The notes: generated from the letters alone by a model not told the origin. Shown: positions 1 through 14,400, numbered from the stretch's first letter. The stretch: DNA of 64,000 nt from Unio delphinus (GCA_029339505.1 JAQISU010000041.1:5775001-5839000), one strand, 5' to 3'. A program made the numbers and translations.

Positions 1-2590
1 TCTCAGACATAATGCTATATCAGCTGCCAACAATACCGTCTAGTCATCTGGTTATTGATCCATACCATTCATTGACTGTAGCATCCATTACATATGCCTT
101 GTTGAGTAAAGCCATCGAACATTCACACTGCCTGGGATCAGGTTGATAGATCTATCGATATGCCTAACATTACCATTAATCAGGCAGTACAGCTGTGTGT
201 CCTGCTGTCCATGCTACCAAAATTCGTACTGGATGTTTGGATTTTGACAAGCCATCCATTTTGATTGATGAATGTATCCTGGGGATACAGCTTGCCATTT
301 AGTCATGGCTTTACTTCTTGGATGATACTTAGGAAGTCTGGAAGAAGAAGGCTATGCATTGTGTAAGCCTTTGGGAATATTCTATCCAGATATTAATCTT
401 GATCCCATCCAGGATGGCACCCACACTGGGTGTGTTGAAAAACCTGATAGTTCATACTCAGATCCCACCAATGAGCAGACTGATTATAGCTACATTGGTG
501 GAATTTATGGGGTGTTGCTGAACTCAGAATGTCTACCACACCCCTGTACATGGCAAGGCCTTATTTGGTTATGATGACAGGAAAATTGGCCCTTCCTTCT
601 GTATTTTCCTGCAGTCTGGAAATTTCCCACAGATGGAAAAACAATTTGTTGAGTTCATCTGCCAAGATCATTGACCAAGGCATTTCCAAAGCTTTTTTTC
701 TGATTCATCTTCCATCATTCTTTGCAATCTCGCTGGTTTAAGACCCATTTTGATGCCTTCTTCACAGACCTTCATCCTAACCTGGATTATCTTCTCCTTG
801 ATGCATAGTTCTTGTCCAGAGAGCCTTGCAGAAGAAACAAATCAAGTCATCAGTCTTTAAATGAATTTCATGAGCTAGCAGGCCCTCAACTGTAAAGGCT
901 TGTGAAGGGAAATGGCACATTGTCTGGGATTGGCACAAAGTTTAAACATCATCCCATTGAGTACCTCTGTCCCCACAAGTAATTGACTTTTTTCTTTGCC
1001 TGTTCATGGAGAAAAGGTTGACTCCAATTACTATTAAGGGCATGTCCCATCATTATGGTAGAGATGATCTTGGTCATAACAAAGACCTCTGACTGTTTTC
1101 CAGCTTTGACTTCATAAGGTCTAAATTGCTGACATTTGTTTTCCTAAGTGGATCTTTCTTTGGTTCTGACTTGGCTGAGTTCAAACAAACTCCAGCCTTT
1201 AGCCAGGATTTTTCTGAAGCTCCTTTCATTCAAAACCTGTTTCATGATTATGCTCGCAGAGTCAGTCATGTATCTGTTGACTGAGCCTACTTTCAGTTTT
1301 GATCAAATGGCTTGATGATCCTTTTGACACAAACCTTGTTTCATCACCACAAATCAGTTAGTCTTAGTGGGCATTCAAAACATCATCCTCATCATACAAC
1401 CTCTCTCATGTATTGACACTACTAGACAGGACCTGGTATGTTTGCTTAGTCTTTATCTGATGTGGTCTGATCCAGTTTGAGGAGCTCAAAGATCTTGCAG
1501 TTAAACCTGGGAAAGAAGACATAACTGTTCAAAACCCTCTCATTGTTATTGAGGTGCATAATATGCATGGCATACTTGGACATATCACTAGAACAGAGTT
1601 GATGCATGAAGATCACTGCTCATGAGATTAGAATAATCTATGAGAGCTCTGCTTTGACTGTCATATCTCTATCAATATATCGTTGAGACCATTGGTAGGC
1701 GTGCACAGTCAACCTTCAAGAGGTTTATCTACAAGACATGGCTAAGCAGCAACATACACTGGGTCTGGTAGACTCAGTCAAAGCAGTGACCAGAGTTATC
1801 TGACACCAGCACAACCTCTGGATGAGTACCCTGAACAGTCTTTACTGTCTTTACTGGATTCATCTGAAAATTTTATGTGGCAAGAAGATCTTATTCTTTT
1901 TCAGAGGTAAGCCATTTCTCTTGTTGTGCTGCTCACAGGAGAGTGAGCTAACCTTCACATGGGGAATCCAAGATTCTCTCATCAGAGAAAGCAAATGTTT
2001 TATTAAATTGCTTCTCTTAGAATACTTATATGATCATATTACCTTTTAATACTGTCCCATCCTCTCTGAAATGTGAGCATCCTGCTACATGATATTCCAT
2101 TCAGGTTAAACTGATGCTACCCGTAGATGGCAAGGGGAGGTAATGAGGAAAGGTTATTGCCCTTTGTTTAAATAGTATAGGGATGGATTCAGAAGGTAAT
2201 AGGGCTTATATTTGTAAAGTTAATGTGATTGTTTAAATATTCTAGGAGAAGGATAAGGGCCTGTGTTGTTTGTTCTACTGAGTAGTTATAACAAACCACG
2301 TATATCAGATTTTCTGCTACATTAAGCAACAACAGATCTGGGACTGTTCACTTTGAGGTGAGATTTATCTGATAAGTGATTATTTACAGTACATATTTTC
2401 AGCATATTTTCTAATGAGACCAATCTTCTATTCATGTATTTTTAATCCTATAGGCATCAAGCCTTCAAAATGCTAGAACTATTGATTGAAGCACTGTTAC
2501 GTTATTAATGAAGCATGATGTAGATACTAATTACGGAGAATTAAATTTCACACTTCACTGACATTTATCAGCATCATTTCAGTCAAGTCT
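1..2590. other. Non-coding stretch, nothing identifiable
   Basis: Only short open frames are present, many stops lie in all frames, and no splice-bounded FAAH exon or known domain could be recognised. The base composition and dense short frames on the + strand could mark a very old transposon relic, but I found no motif that supports a family. Confidence 0.5.
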
Positions 2591-2838
2591 GTTGCTGTTG
2601 TTGTAGGGTTTAACGGCATTTTTTAGCACCAGATAGGCTATACATAGTGGCCAGTATAAATGGTTGAGGAAGAATCTTGGAAAACCCTGAGATGAACCAC
2701 TGACCCATGAAAAGCCAATGGCAAGCTTTCTCACATACCCATGTTAGCCGAGCCTAAGACTTGAATATACACAGACAGAGGTGAGATGGCAGTGATCTGG
2801 AACAGTGAGTGCTTTAGACCACTCGGCCACTCAGGGCA
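2591..2838 (-). mobile_element. tRNA-derived SINE, copy 1
   Basis: The element reads on the minus strand. The tRNA-like head (complement of CACTCGGCCACTCAGGGC) is at the right and the CAA-rich tail (seen as GTTGCTGTTGTTG) at the left. It is full length but diverged from the other copies. It ends 52 bp before the 3.8-kb TIR element. Confidence 0.85.
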
Positions 2839-3904
2839 ATCAAGTCTGATGGTACCCACAAATTCTTGATTGGTTGCAAGGTTTACTAAGGGGCCACCCA
2901 TAAATAATGGCACACAATTTTGGCAGATTTTGACCCCCCTCCCTCCCCCTCATCACACGTCATCACAAAAAGTCAGATCCCCCTCAAATATGACGTCACA
3001 AAGCTCTGCACCCTTCCCCCGATAAAGCCGTATTTCCTATTTGAAAATGAACATGTTTCAAATCACTTTAGTCATTGTAGTATTATTTTTGTGGTGCTGC
3101 ACTCTAATATTGTAGGAAAAACATGTATTAAAAAAGAAGGCACTGGAAAGCTGAAATTGGCATAAAATTCTTTTGAAAATGTTTGTCATCTAGCTAAAAC
3201 TGCAGATGTTCAGAATATTGTATTAAAATTCTCCTATAATTATCAAATAAAGTAATTATAACAAAAAAAAAAAATACTTTGAAACTTTGTAGTAGAAATT
3301 TAGAGCCACTGTCTTTTTATCCAACAGAAAATGATCCATTAAAGACCCTGTCGAATAATTTTTACAAAATGGGGCCCACCACAATCTCACATATCTTTGC
3401 TAATGGACTTGAACTTTGTAAGTTGAATATTTGTTAAGGTATATCAAGTTTAATTGGTAAAACTATCTTGATGTTTTTGACCAGGGTTGCTTTGTTCTTT
3501 TATCTATAACGCTATTTCCAATCTTGATCTCCTTTTGGAGTTCTTAATCAACAGCTACATCTGGGTATAGTCTAGGATGTACAATTATGAGAATTATGCA
3601 GTTGTTAATGCTTATCCTAGAAGTTAAGCCTATTGTGCTTAAATTTCAAACAGTAATCATGAAATCGACTTTTGTTTGCTTTATTAAATCCCTCATATTT
3701 GGCAAATCACTCTTTTTAAATGGATGGATGACATTTCTTGAATATATCAATGTATTTCTAAAATGATTGTATTTGATTTAACGAATTATTTCTTATGTGA
3801 CATAAATTTGCCATGACAGCGAAGTGAAGAAATGAATGGATCATTCTTTGTTTATGATCAAGTCGATGAAAATTTCATCTCGGTCGAGCTAAAGCTGGAA
3901 GTAC

Positions 3905-4165
3905 TATAACATTTTTCTGAAAGAGACTATAGCTATTTTTCTGAAACAGACTATAACATTTTCTATGAAGCAGACTATATTATGGTCTCTGAAACAGACT
4001 ATCGCAATATCTCTGAAAAAGATGTCACTGCCTCTCTTTAACAAACTATAGTAATATCTGTGAAACAGACTATATAATTTTCTCAGAAAAATACGATATG
4101 ATTGTCTCTGAAACATAGTATAGCATTGTCTCTGAAACAGATTATAGTATTCAGAAGCTGTTATG
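3905..4165. repeat. Short minisatellite, ~30-bp degenerate unit
   Basis: The unit contains CTGAAACAGACTATA and is repeated about eight times with many changes. It lies inside the TIR element and accounts for a 94-codon frame on the minus strand. Confidence 0.75.
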
Positions 4166-4492
4166 TTTTTTCTGGACGTCTTGGTCACAGTGTAAATTTA
4201 TTGTAATATACAGGTTGACATCTTTATTCTTTATATGGGCAAAAAAAATTAAAAGTGTATAGGGCAATAGAATTGCAATTAATTTATTTGTCATGCAAAG
4301 TCATTTTCATTTGCTGCTTGTTTGCTTTTATTTCAATTTGATAAAAATATACAAGTACTTGTGTAAAACCAGAACATTGTTTCTTTAAATGGTTGACTGT
4401 CAGTGTTGCTTTGGTGGAAATATTTTCAGGTGTTGTGATTAAGTATATTTGTACACATCATATATATATATATATCATATATATCATAACCA

Positions 4493-5287
4493 TCTATCAC
4501 TGTCAATGGCCAAAAGTTCAGAAATTTAGACAGGTTTACATACCTCGGCAGCACTCTCTCACAAGCAGTTCACATAGATGATGAGGTCAATACAAGGATT
4601 GCCAAAGCCAGTGTAGCTTTTGGCAGACTCCGCTCTAATGTCTGGGACAGGAGAGGCATCAGGCTTGCCACCAAACTAAAAGTCTATGCAGCGGTTTTTC
4701 TCCCCACCCTCCTCTATGCTTGCGAGACCTGGACTGTGTAAAGCCGCCATGTTAAGAAACTGAACCACTTCCACATGAGCTCCCTGAGAAAACTATTGAA
4801 AATTAGATGGCAGAACAAGGTACCAAACACAGAGGTGCTCACGCAGGCTGGCATGACAAGCATCCACACCATGCTGTGCAAGGCACAACTCCGATGGGCT
4901 GGCCATGTCGTCCGCATGCCGACAGAACGCCTACCCAAGAAAATCTTCTATGGAGAACTACAGCAAGGCAAGAGATCTCATGATGGTCAAAAAAGGAGGT
5001 ACAAGGACACCCTCAAGGCCTCGCTAAAGAACCTAATCATTGATCCTGACAGCTGGGAGAGTGTCGCTGCTGATCGGTCTGCTTGGTGCAGTCAAGTTAA
5101 TGCTGGTGTGGCAGCCTTTGAGCACAAAAGACTGGTGGACACAGCTGAGAAACGTGATCTGTGCAAATCTAGGAATAGCAGTAATGCAATTCACAGTCAA
5201 CAACCTGCACATCCATGTCCCCACTGCAACAGACTATTCCGGGCCCGGATCGGACTGATCAGCCATCTCCGGACCCACCCTCAATGA
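4493..5287 (+). pseudogene. LINE ORF2 C-terminal fragment, 5'-truncated and broken
   Basis: The frame has 265 codons with one in-frame TAA at 4739-4741. It reads RFTYLGSTLSQ, then LPTLLYACETWTV, the stop, LRKLLKIRWQNKVPN, and QLRWAGHVVRMPTERLPKK. These are the end of the reverse-transcriptase region and the region after it in non-LTR retrotransposons. The C-terminus holds a C2H2 knuckle (CPHC, then H-x3-H: CX2CX12HX3H) and stops at TGA 5285-5287. An AT-rich microsatellite precedes it; a short 3' UTR ending in CATCATCATAT-like sequence follows. The 5' part with endonuclease and RT core is absent. The clade cannot be fixed by eye. Confidence 0.9.
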
Positions 5288-5742
5288 ATCAATGACATTG
5301 AATGGTCCTCATCGATATCGATGGACAAACATCATCATATATTTAGTATGTCTGTTCCATTTGCACTTATATTTATCGAGGTTTATTGGATGGTCATACA
5401 CATGCATATACAGTATACATAAAACACAAATAGGGATATCAATATTACATTGATTTTGCTTGGTTGCATCTTAAGCTCTGGTGCTTGATTATTTTTGTTC
5501 TTCTATTACCTCCTGTTTAGAGGGATAAAGAAAATGGCAAATATTTAAGGGTGCCAACATTGTTGTGAAATTAATAATTGGGTGGGGCATAGTAGTACAT
5601 GTAGTACCATATATAATCGCCTGTAAGCAGAGTCCAGCTACAAACTGCACAGACCCAGATCTGCTGGTTTGCAAAGCAAATCGTACAACAGCAGATTAGA
5701 GTCAATGTTGTTTGCAGTTGAACTCATCTTGTAATTGGGTAT

Positions 5743-5991
5743 TTTTTTATTTGTTGGGTTTAACACCATTTTTCAGCACACGATAGTCTATACATGGCGG
5801 CCAGTATTATTGGTGGAGGAAGAACCCGGGAATACCCCTAGAAAGAACCATCGACTCACAAGAAGCTACTGGCAAGCTTTCTCACGTAACTACATAAGCC
5901 GAATCTTAGATTCGAACCCATGCAGACAGAGGTGAGACGGCAGTGGTCCGTACCGGACAGCACTTTAGACCACTCGGCCACTCAGGGCCCC
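5743..5991 (-). mobile_element. tRNA-derived SINE, copy 2, with target duplication
   Basis: Full-length minus-strand copy. It is flanked by an exact 13-bp duplication, TGTAATTGGGTAT, at 5730-5742 and 5992-6004, which marks a fairly recent retrotransposition. The tRNA-like head is the complement of ACCACTCGGCCACTCAGGGC. Confidence 0.93.
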
Positions 5992-7260
5992 TGTAATTGG
6001 GTATAGTTAGTATAAATGCTTCACATGGTGCAGGAAATTTTTTTGTTTGTCGTCAAAGAACCTTTGTGTAAAGAAAAGGTAATGCATTAAACCCGGATAT
6101 TTAACAGTATCAAAGTATTCTTGGACTACTAAATAACATTTTAAATCGTTAATTTTATGACCTTAATTGTTAGATTTTTTGAAAATAAAATTTTCACTGT
6201 AAACTGGCACCAAAAATGAGGAAAAATAATTTTGATGTACATGACAGATTGTTTTTTCTGAACTAGCCTTTATAAAAAAATATATTTTTCTATCAAACTT
6301 ATAAATTATTTACTTTTCAATCAGACTTTATAAATTTAATTTTATAGCACAAAAAGGTAAAATTAAAAGTTTGGTGAGAAAAGGATCATTTCAACCTCGC
6401 TTTGTGGACACCAGCGGACTGGAAATGGAAAAATGCTATTATTGAGGATAGTATGGGGTGTTGGTAGTTCGAAGACGAGTTCATCTTAATTTTAGCTCAT
6501 GCCCGAAACACATGAAGCTACTTAAAACATCATTAAATAAATTGTAAGCAATCAAAAAGAGAAGTGGAACTTTTATTAAAGTTGCGTATTTCGATGTGTT
6601 ATCACATTTCGTAAACAACCCCCCCCCTTCATCACACATCATCACAAATGTATGACCCCCTCCCCCCACCTCCCACCCCCGTAGGTGTGTGACGTAATTT
6701 ATGGATGGCCCCTAACATCATGCACTGATTGTCACCCATAACATTTACAATTCTTTGATGACCTTCATGACTTCTTTAGCATAGTTATGGAAGTGTGATT
6801 TTAATTTTTCTTTGTACTTTTTATTTATTTCAAGTCCAGTGTCTGAAGTTGGCCTGTACATGTGGCAATCATAAATAAATTAGTGATTCTACCGTCTTTC
6901 AGGTTAGTTAGCATTATAAAACTTTGGAGGCATTAGGTTCCTTTATTGTTGTGGAAATTTAAAAAAATATGGTGTATGTGATTGATCATGACATGTTTTG
7001 TTTGTGCTTATAGAGGTACGTTTAGTAGTAGTATTTTAGTGTTGTTTGCTGTGTCAGCTATCATTCATAATAAATCACAATATAAATATTAAACTTGCCA
7101 GGTCTTTGCTTTGTACTCATGCATGTGGTAGTATTATTTTAATCATTTGAGTGACTGCCATTTGCATTAGCATAGTTTTATTCTTTTGTATTCTTTATTT
7201 TGGATATTTGTAGCTGCTCAACCACAAAATTAAATACCTGCTAATGTGCAAATTTTGACA

Positions 7261-7499
7261 GTTGTTGTTGTAATAGTGTTTAACGCCATTTTTGTGAGCA
7301 AGATAGGCTATACATGGCAGCCAGTAGTAAGGAGGAAGAACCTGGGAAAACCCCGGAAAGAACCACCAACCCTTAAAAAGCTACCAGCAAGCTTTCTCAC
7401 ATACCCACATTAGCTGAGCCTGAGACTCTTAAGCATGCAGACAAAGGTGAGATGGCAGTGGTCCTTAACAGTGAGCATTTTAGACCACTCTATCACTAG
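7261..7499 (-). mobile_element. tRNA-derived SINE, copy 3
   Basis: Minus-strand copy with the GTTGTTGTTG tail at left and GTTTAACGCCATTTTT next to it. The head is diverged (CACTCTATCACTAG instead of CACTCGGCCACTCAG). A C-run follows directly at 7506-7516. Confidence 0.87.
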
Positions 7500-7689
7500 T
7501 AAAACCCCCCCCCCCCAAAAAAAATTTTTGACAGGCAAAACCACAAATTTAAGTAGCTACGAAAATATCTTTTTAACAAAACCACAAAATTGTATCCTCA
7601 CAAAAATAAATAATACTGCAGAAAAGAAAGGGATTGTTTCAGCCACAAATTTTGAAGGTATATGTTTTTCATTCTTATATTTCATCACT

Positions 7690-8185
7690 GATCATACATA
7701 ATTCAAGGTAAATCAGTTTCTACTATAATCATCCATAATTCAGGGTAAAGCAGTTAATTAGAATTGTCCATATTTTCAATGCAAATCAATTTTTGTTATA
7801 ATGGTCCATAATTCAGGGTAAATCCATTTTATTATAATTGTCCATATTTTCAAGGTAAATCAGTTAATTTTGTTGTCCATATATTCAAGGTAAATCAGTT
7901 ATTTTTGTTGTCCATATTTTCAAGGTAAATCAGTTAATTTTGTTGTCCATATTTTCAAGGTAAATCAGTTAATTTTGTTGTCCATATTTTCAAGGTAAAT
8001 CAGTTAATTTTGTTGTCCATATTTTTAAGGTAAATCAGTTAATTTTTTTGTCCATATTTTCAAGGTAAATCAGTTAATTTTGTTGTCCATATTTTCAAGG
8101 TAGATCCATATATATTATAATGATCAATAATTCAGGGTAAATCAGTTTCCATTGTAATTGTATATATTTCAGGGTCTGTCAGTTT
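7690..8185. repeat. Minisatellite, 35-bp unit
   Basis: The central units are nearly identical and contain TCCATATTTTCAAGGTAAAT followed by CAGTTAATTTTGTTG. Flanking units are longer and more varied (TCCATAATTCAGGGTAAATC), as expected of older edge copies. Confidence 0.9.
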
Positions 8186-8415
8186 CTCTTGTATTCTAGT
8201 ATAATTTTCAGAAAAAGTTTGGGATAATGTGACATGTTATGCATGCATGCATTTGAGTACATGAGTATACAACAATAAGCATGAACATTTATTACCATTT
8301 ATTATGAAAACTTAGGATCCAAGGATTAAATTGGGGAGGGGAATGGTCATATTCAAATTTAAATTCTTTGTTCTCCAAGACAGTTTGTATGGTGCTACCA
8401 TAAAGAAATAAAGAC

Positions 8416-11400
8416 AAACAGTACTAGCGAAATAGTTTATGAAAACAGTACTAGCGAAATAGTTTATGAAAATAGTATTAGCGAAATAGTTTATGAGAAC
8501 AGTATTAGCGAAATAGTTTATGAGAACAGTACTAGCGAAATAGTTTATGAAAATAGTACTAGCGAAATAGTTTATGAAAACAGTACTAGCGAAATAGTTT
8601 ATGAAAACAGTACTAGCAAAATAGTTTATGAAAACAGAACTAGCGAAATAGTTTATGAAAACAGTACTAGCGAAATAGTTTATGAAAACATTACTAGCAA
8701 AATAGTTTATGAAAACATTACTAGCGAAATAGTTTATGAAAACAGTACTAGCGAAATAGTTTATGAAAACATTACTAGCGAAATAGTTTTTGAAAACAGT
8801 ACTAGCGAAATAGTTTATGAAAACAGTACTAGCGAAATAGTTTATGAAAACAGTACTACAAGCGAAATAGTTTATGAAAACATTACTAGCGAATTAGTTT
8901 ATGAAAACAGTACTAGTGAAATAGTTTATGAAAACAGTACTAGCGAAATAGTTAGCGAAATAGTTTATGAAAACAGTACTAGCGAAATAGTTTATGAAAA
9001 CAGTACTACTAGCGAAATAGTTTATGAAAACAGTACTAGCGAAATAGTTTATGAAAACAGTACTACTAGCGAAATAGTTTATGAAAACAGTACTAGCAAA
9101 ATAGTTTATGAAAACAGTACTAGCGAAATAGTTTATGAAAACAGTACTAGCGAAATAGTTTATAAGAACAGTACTAGCGAAATAGTTTATGAGAACAGTA
9201 CTAGCGAAATAGTTTATGAGAACAGTACTAGCGAAATAGTTTATGAAAACAGTACTAGCGAAATAGTTTATGAAAACAGTACTAGCGAAATAGTTTATGA
9301 AAACAGTACTAGCGAAATAGTTTATGAAAACAGTACTAGCGAAATAGTTTATGAAAACATTACTAGCGAAATAGTTTATGAAAACAGTACTAGCGAAATA
9401 GTTTATGAAAACAGTACTAGCGAAATAGTTTATGAAAACATTCATAGCGAAATAGTTTTTGAAAACAGTACTAGCGAAATAGTTTATGAAAACAGTACTA
9501 GCGAAATAGTTTATGAAAACATTACTAGCAAAATAGTTTATGAAAACAGTACTAGTGAAATAGTTTATGAAAACAGTACTAGCTAAATAGTTTATGAAAA
9601 CAGTACTACTAGCAAAATAGTTTATGAAAACAGTACTAGCGAAATAGTTTATGAAAACAGTACTAGCAAAATAGTTTATGAAAACAGTACTAGCAAAATA
9701 GTTTATGAAAACAGTACTAGCGAAATAGTTTTTGAAAACAGTACTAGCGAAATAGTTTATGAAAACAGTACTAGCGAAATAGTTTATGAAAACAGTACTA
9801 GCGAAATAGTTTATGAAAACAGTACTAGCGAAATAGTTTTTGAAAACAGTACTAGCGAAATAGTTTATGAAAACAGTACTAGCGAAATAGTTTATGAAAA
9901 CAGTACTACATGTACAAGTGAAATAGTTTATGAAAACATTACTAGCGAAATAGTTTATGAAAACAGTACTAGTGAAATAGTTTATGAAAACAGTACTAGC
10001 AAAATAGTTAGCGAAATAGTTTATGAAAACAGTACTAGCGAAATAGTTTATGAAAACAGTACTACTAGCGAAATAGTTTATGAAAACAGTACTAGCGAAA
10101 TAGTTTATGAAAACAGTACTAGTGAAATAGTTTATGAAAACAGTACTACTAGCGAAATAGTTTATGAAAACAGTACTAGCAAAATAGTTTATGAAAACAG
10201 TACTAGCGAAATAGTTTATGAGAACAGTACTAGCGAAATAGTTTATGAGAACAGTACTAGTGAAATAGTTTATGAAAACAGTACTAGCGAAATAGTTTAT
10301 GAAAACAGTACTAGCGAAATAGTTTATGAAAACAGTACTAGCGAAATAGTTTATGAAAACAGTACTAGCGAAATAGTTTATGAAAACAGTACTAGCGAAA
10401 TAGTTTATGAAAACATTACTAGCAAAATAGTTTATGAAAACAGTACTAGCGAAATAGTTTATGAAAACATTCATAGCGAAATAGTTTATGAAAACAGTAC
10501 TAGCGAAATAGTTTATGAAAACAGTACTAGCGAAATAGTTTATGAAAACAGTACTAGCGAAATAGTTTATGAAAACATTACTAGTGAAATAGTTGATGAA
10601 AACAGTACTAGCGAAATAGTTAGCGAAATAGTTTATGAAAACAGTACTAGCTAAATAGTTTATGAAAACAGTACTACTAGCGAAATAGTTTATGAAAACA
10701 GTACTAGCAAAATAGTTTATGAAAACAGTACTAGCGAAATAGTTTATGAAAACAGTACTACTAGCGAAATAGTTTATGAAAACAGTACTAGCGAAATAGT
10801 TTTTGAAAACAGTACTAGCGAAATAGTTTATGAAAACAGTACTAGCGAAATAGTTTATGAAAACAGTACTAGCAAAATACTTTATAAAAACAGTACTAGC
10901 GAAATAGTTTATGAAAACAGCACTAGTGAAATAGTTTATGAAAACAGTACTAGCGAAATAGTTTATGAAAACAGTACTACTAGCGAAATAGTTTATGAAA
11001 ACAGTACTACTAGCGAAATAGTTTATGAAAACAGTACTAGCGAAATAGTTTATGAAAACAGTACTAGCGAAATAGTTTATGAAAACAGTACTAGCGAAAT
11101 AGTTTATGAAAACAGTACTAGCAAAATAGTTTATGAAAACATTACTAGCGAAATAGTTTATGAAAACAGTCCTAGCGAAATAGTTTATGAAAACAGTACT
11201 AGCGAAATAGTTTATGAAAACATTACTAGCAAAATAGTTTATGAAAACAGTACTAGCGAAATAGTTTATGAAAACAGTACTAGCGAAATAGTTTATGAAA
11301 ACAGTACTAGCGAAATAGTTTATGAAAACATTACTAGCGAAATAGTTTATGAAAACAGTACTAGCGAAATAGTTTATGAAAACAGTACTAGCGAAATAGT

Positions 11401-14400
11401 TTATGAAAACAGTACTACAAGCGAAATAGTTTATGAAAACAGTACTAGCGAAATAGTTTATGAAAACAGTACTAGCGAAATAGTTTATGAAAACAGTACT
11501 ACTAGCGAAATAGTTTATGAAAACAGTACTAGCGAAATAGTTTATGAAAACAGTACTAGCGAAATACTTTATGAAAACAGTACTAGCGAAATAGTTTATG
11601 AAAACAGTACTAGCGAAATAGTTTATGAAAACAGTAGTAGCGAAATAGTTTATGAAAACAGTACTAGCGAAATAGTTTATGAAAACAGTAGGTACTAGTG
11701 AAATAGTTTATGAAAACAGTACTAGCGAAATAGTTTATGAAAACAGTACTACTAGCGAAATAGTTTATGAAAACAGTACTAGCGAAATAGTTTATGAAAA
11801 CATTCATAGCGAAATAGTTTATGAAAACAGTACTAGCGAAATAGTTTATGAAAACAGTACTAGTGAAATAGTTTATGAAAACAGTACTAGCGAAATAGTT
11901 TATGAAAACAGTACTAGCGAAATAGTTTATGAAAACAGTACTAGCGAAATAGTTTATGAAAACATTACTAGCGAAATAGTTTATGAAAACAGTACTAGCG
12001 AAATACTTTATGAAAACAGTACTAGCGAAATAGTTTATGAAAACATTACTAGTGAAATAGTTGATGAAAACAGTACTAGCGAAATAGTTAGCGAAATAGT
12101 TTATGAAAACAGTACTAGCTAAATAGTTTATGAAAACAGTACTACTAGCGAAATAGTTTATGAAAACAGTACTAGCAAAATAGTTTATGAAAACAGTACT
12201 AGCGAAATAGTTTATGAAAACAGTACTACTAGCGAAATAGTTTATGAAAACAGTACTAGCGAAATAGTTTTTGAAAACAGTACTAGCGAAATAGTTTATG
12301 AAAACAGTACTAGCGAAATAGTTTATGAAAACAGTACTAGCAAAATACTTTATGAAAACAGTACTAGTGAAATAGTTTATGAAAACAGCACTAGTGAAAT
12401 AGTTTATGAAAACAGTACTAGCGAAATAGTTTATGAAAACAGTACTACTAGCGAAATAGTTTATGAAAACAGTACTACTAGCGAAATAGTTTATGAAAAC
12501 AGTACTAGCGAAATAGTTTATGAAAACAGTACTAGCGAAATAGTTTATGAAAACAGTACTAGCGAAATAGTTTATGAAAACAGTACTAGCAAAATAGTTT
12601 ATGAAAACATTACTAGCGAAATAGTTTATGAAAACAGTCCTAGCGAAATAGTTTATGAAAACAGTACTAGCGAAATAGTTTATGAAAACATTACTAGCAA
12701 AATAGTTTATGAAAACAGTACTAGCGAAATAGTTTATGAAAACAGTACTAGCGAAATAGTTTATGAAAACAGTACTAGCGAAATAGTTTATGAAAACATT
12801 ACTAGCGAAATAGTTTATGAAAACAGTACTAGCGAAATAGTTTATGAAAACAGTACTACAAGCGAAATAGTTTATGAAAACAGTACTAGCGAAATAGTTT
12901 ATGAAAACAGTACTAGCGAAATAGTTTATGAAAACAGTACTACTAGCGAAATAGTTTATGAAAACAGTACTAGCGAAATAGTTTATGAAAACAGTACTAG
13001 CGAAATACTTTATGAAAACAGTACTAGCGAAATAGTTTATGAAAACAGTACTAGCGAAATAGTTTATGAAAACAGTAGTAGCGAAATAGTTTATGAAAAC
13101 AGTACTAGCGAAATAGTTTATGAAAACAGTAGGTACTAGTGAAATAGTTTATGAAAACAGTACTAGCGAAATAGTTTATGAAAACAGTACTACTAGCGAA
13201 ATAGTTTATGAAAACAGTACTAGCGAAATAGTTTAGGAAAACATTCATAGCGAAATAGTTTATGAAAACAGTACTAGCGAAATAGTTTATGAAAACAGTA
13301 CTAGTGAAATAGTTTATGAAAACAGTACTAGCGAAATAGTTTATGAAAACAGTACTAGCGAAATAGTTTATGAAAACATTACTAGTGAAATAGTTTATGA
13401 AAACAGTACTAGCTGAAATACTTTATGAAAACAGTACTAGCGAATAGTTTATGAAAACAGTACTAGCGAAATAGTTTATGAAAACAGTACTAGCGAAATA
13501 GTTTATGTAAACAGTACTAGCGAAATAGTTTATGAAAACAGTACTAGGGAAATAGTTTATGAAAACAGTACTAGCGAATAGTTTATGAAAACAGTACTAG
13601 GGAAATAGTTTATGAAAACAGTACTAGCGAATAGTTTATGAAAACAGTACTACTAGCGAAATAGTTTATGAAAACAGTACTAGCGAAATAGTTTTTGAAA
13701 ACAGTACTAGCGAAATAGTTTATGAAAACAGTACTAGCGAAATAGTTTATGAAAACAGTACTAGCAAAATACTTTATGAAAACAGTACTAGCGAAATAGT
13801 TTATGAAAACAGCACTAGTGAAATAGTTTATGAAAACAGTACTAGCGAAATAGTTTATGAAAACAGTACTACTAGCGAAATAGTTTATGAAAACAGTACT
13901 ACTAGCGAAATAGTTTATGAAAACAGTACTAGCGAAATAGTTTATGAAAACAGTACTAGCGAAATAGTTTATGAAAACACTAGCGAAATAGTTTATGAAA
14001 ACAGTACTAGCAAAATAGTTTATGAAAACATTACTAGCGAAATAGTTTATGAAAACAGTCCTAGCGAAATAGTTTATGAAAACAGTACTAGCGAAATAGT
14101 TTATGAAAACATTACTAGCAAAATAGTTTATGAAAACAGTACTAGCGAAATAGTTTATGAAAACAGTACTAGCGAAATAGTTTATGAAAACAGTACTAGC
14201 GAAATAGTTTATGAAAACATTACTAGCGAAATAGTTTATGAAAACAGTACTAGCGAAATAGTTTATGAAAACAGTACTAGCGAAATAGTTTATGAAAACA
14301 GTACTACAAGCGAAATAGTTTATGAAAACAGTACTAGCGAAATAGTTTATGAAAACAGTACTACTAGCGAAATAGTTTATGAAAACAGTACTACTAGCGA

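Larger units (their letters stand above)
2890..6712. mobile_element. Harbinger-like TIR element, 3.8 kb, non-autonomous
   Basis: The ends are inverted repeats beginning GGGGCCAYCCATAAATWA. Both subterminal regions contain C-runs with CATCACAYRTCATCAC in the same top-strand orientation. The element is flanked by TAA at 2887-2889 and 6713-6715, a 3-bp duplication of the PIF/Harbinger type. No transposase is recognisable. A 5'-truncated LINE and a SINE with its own target duplication sit inside, so this insertion is older than both. Class assignment rests on target duplication and TIR only. Confidence 0.7.

Noticed and set aside
1..2100. Possible reverse-transcriptase relic (LDYLLLDA-like stretch near 790)
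   Set aside because: No second motif in the right order could be found, so the match may be chance.
8894..10474. 526-codon open frame on the minus strand
   Set aside because: It is a pure 27-bp tandem repeat (STVFINYFA) with no start context, no domain and an equivalent open frame on the other strand.
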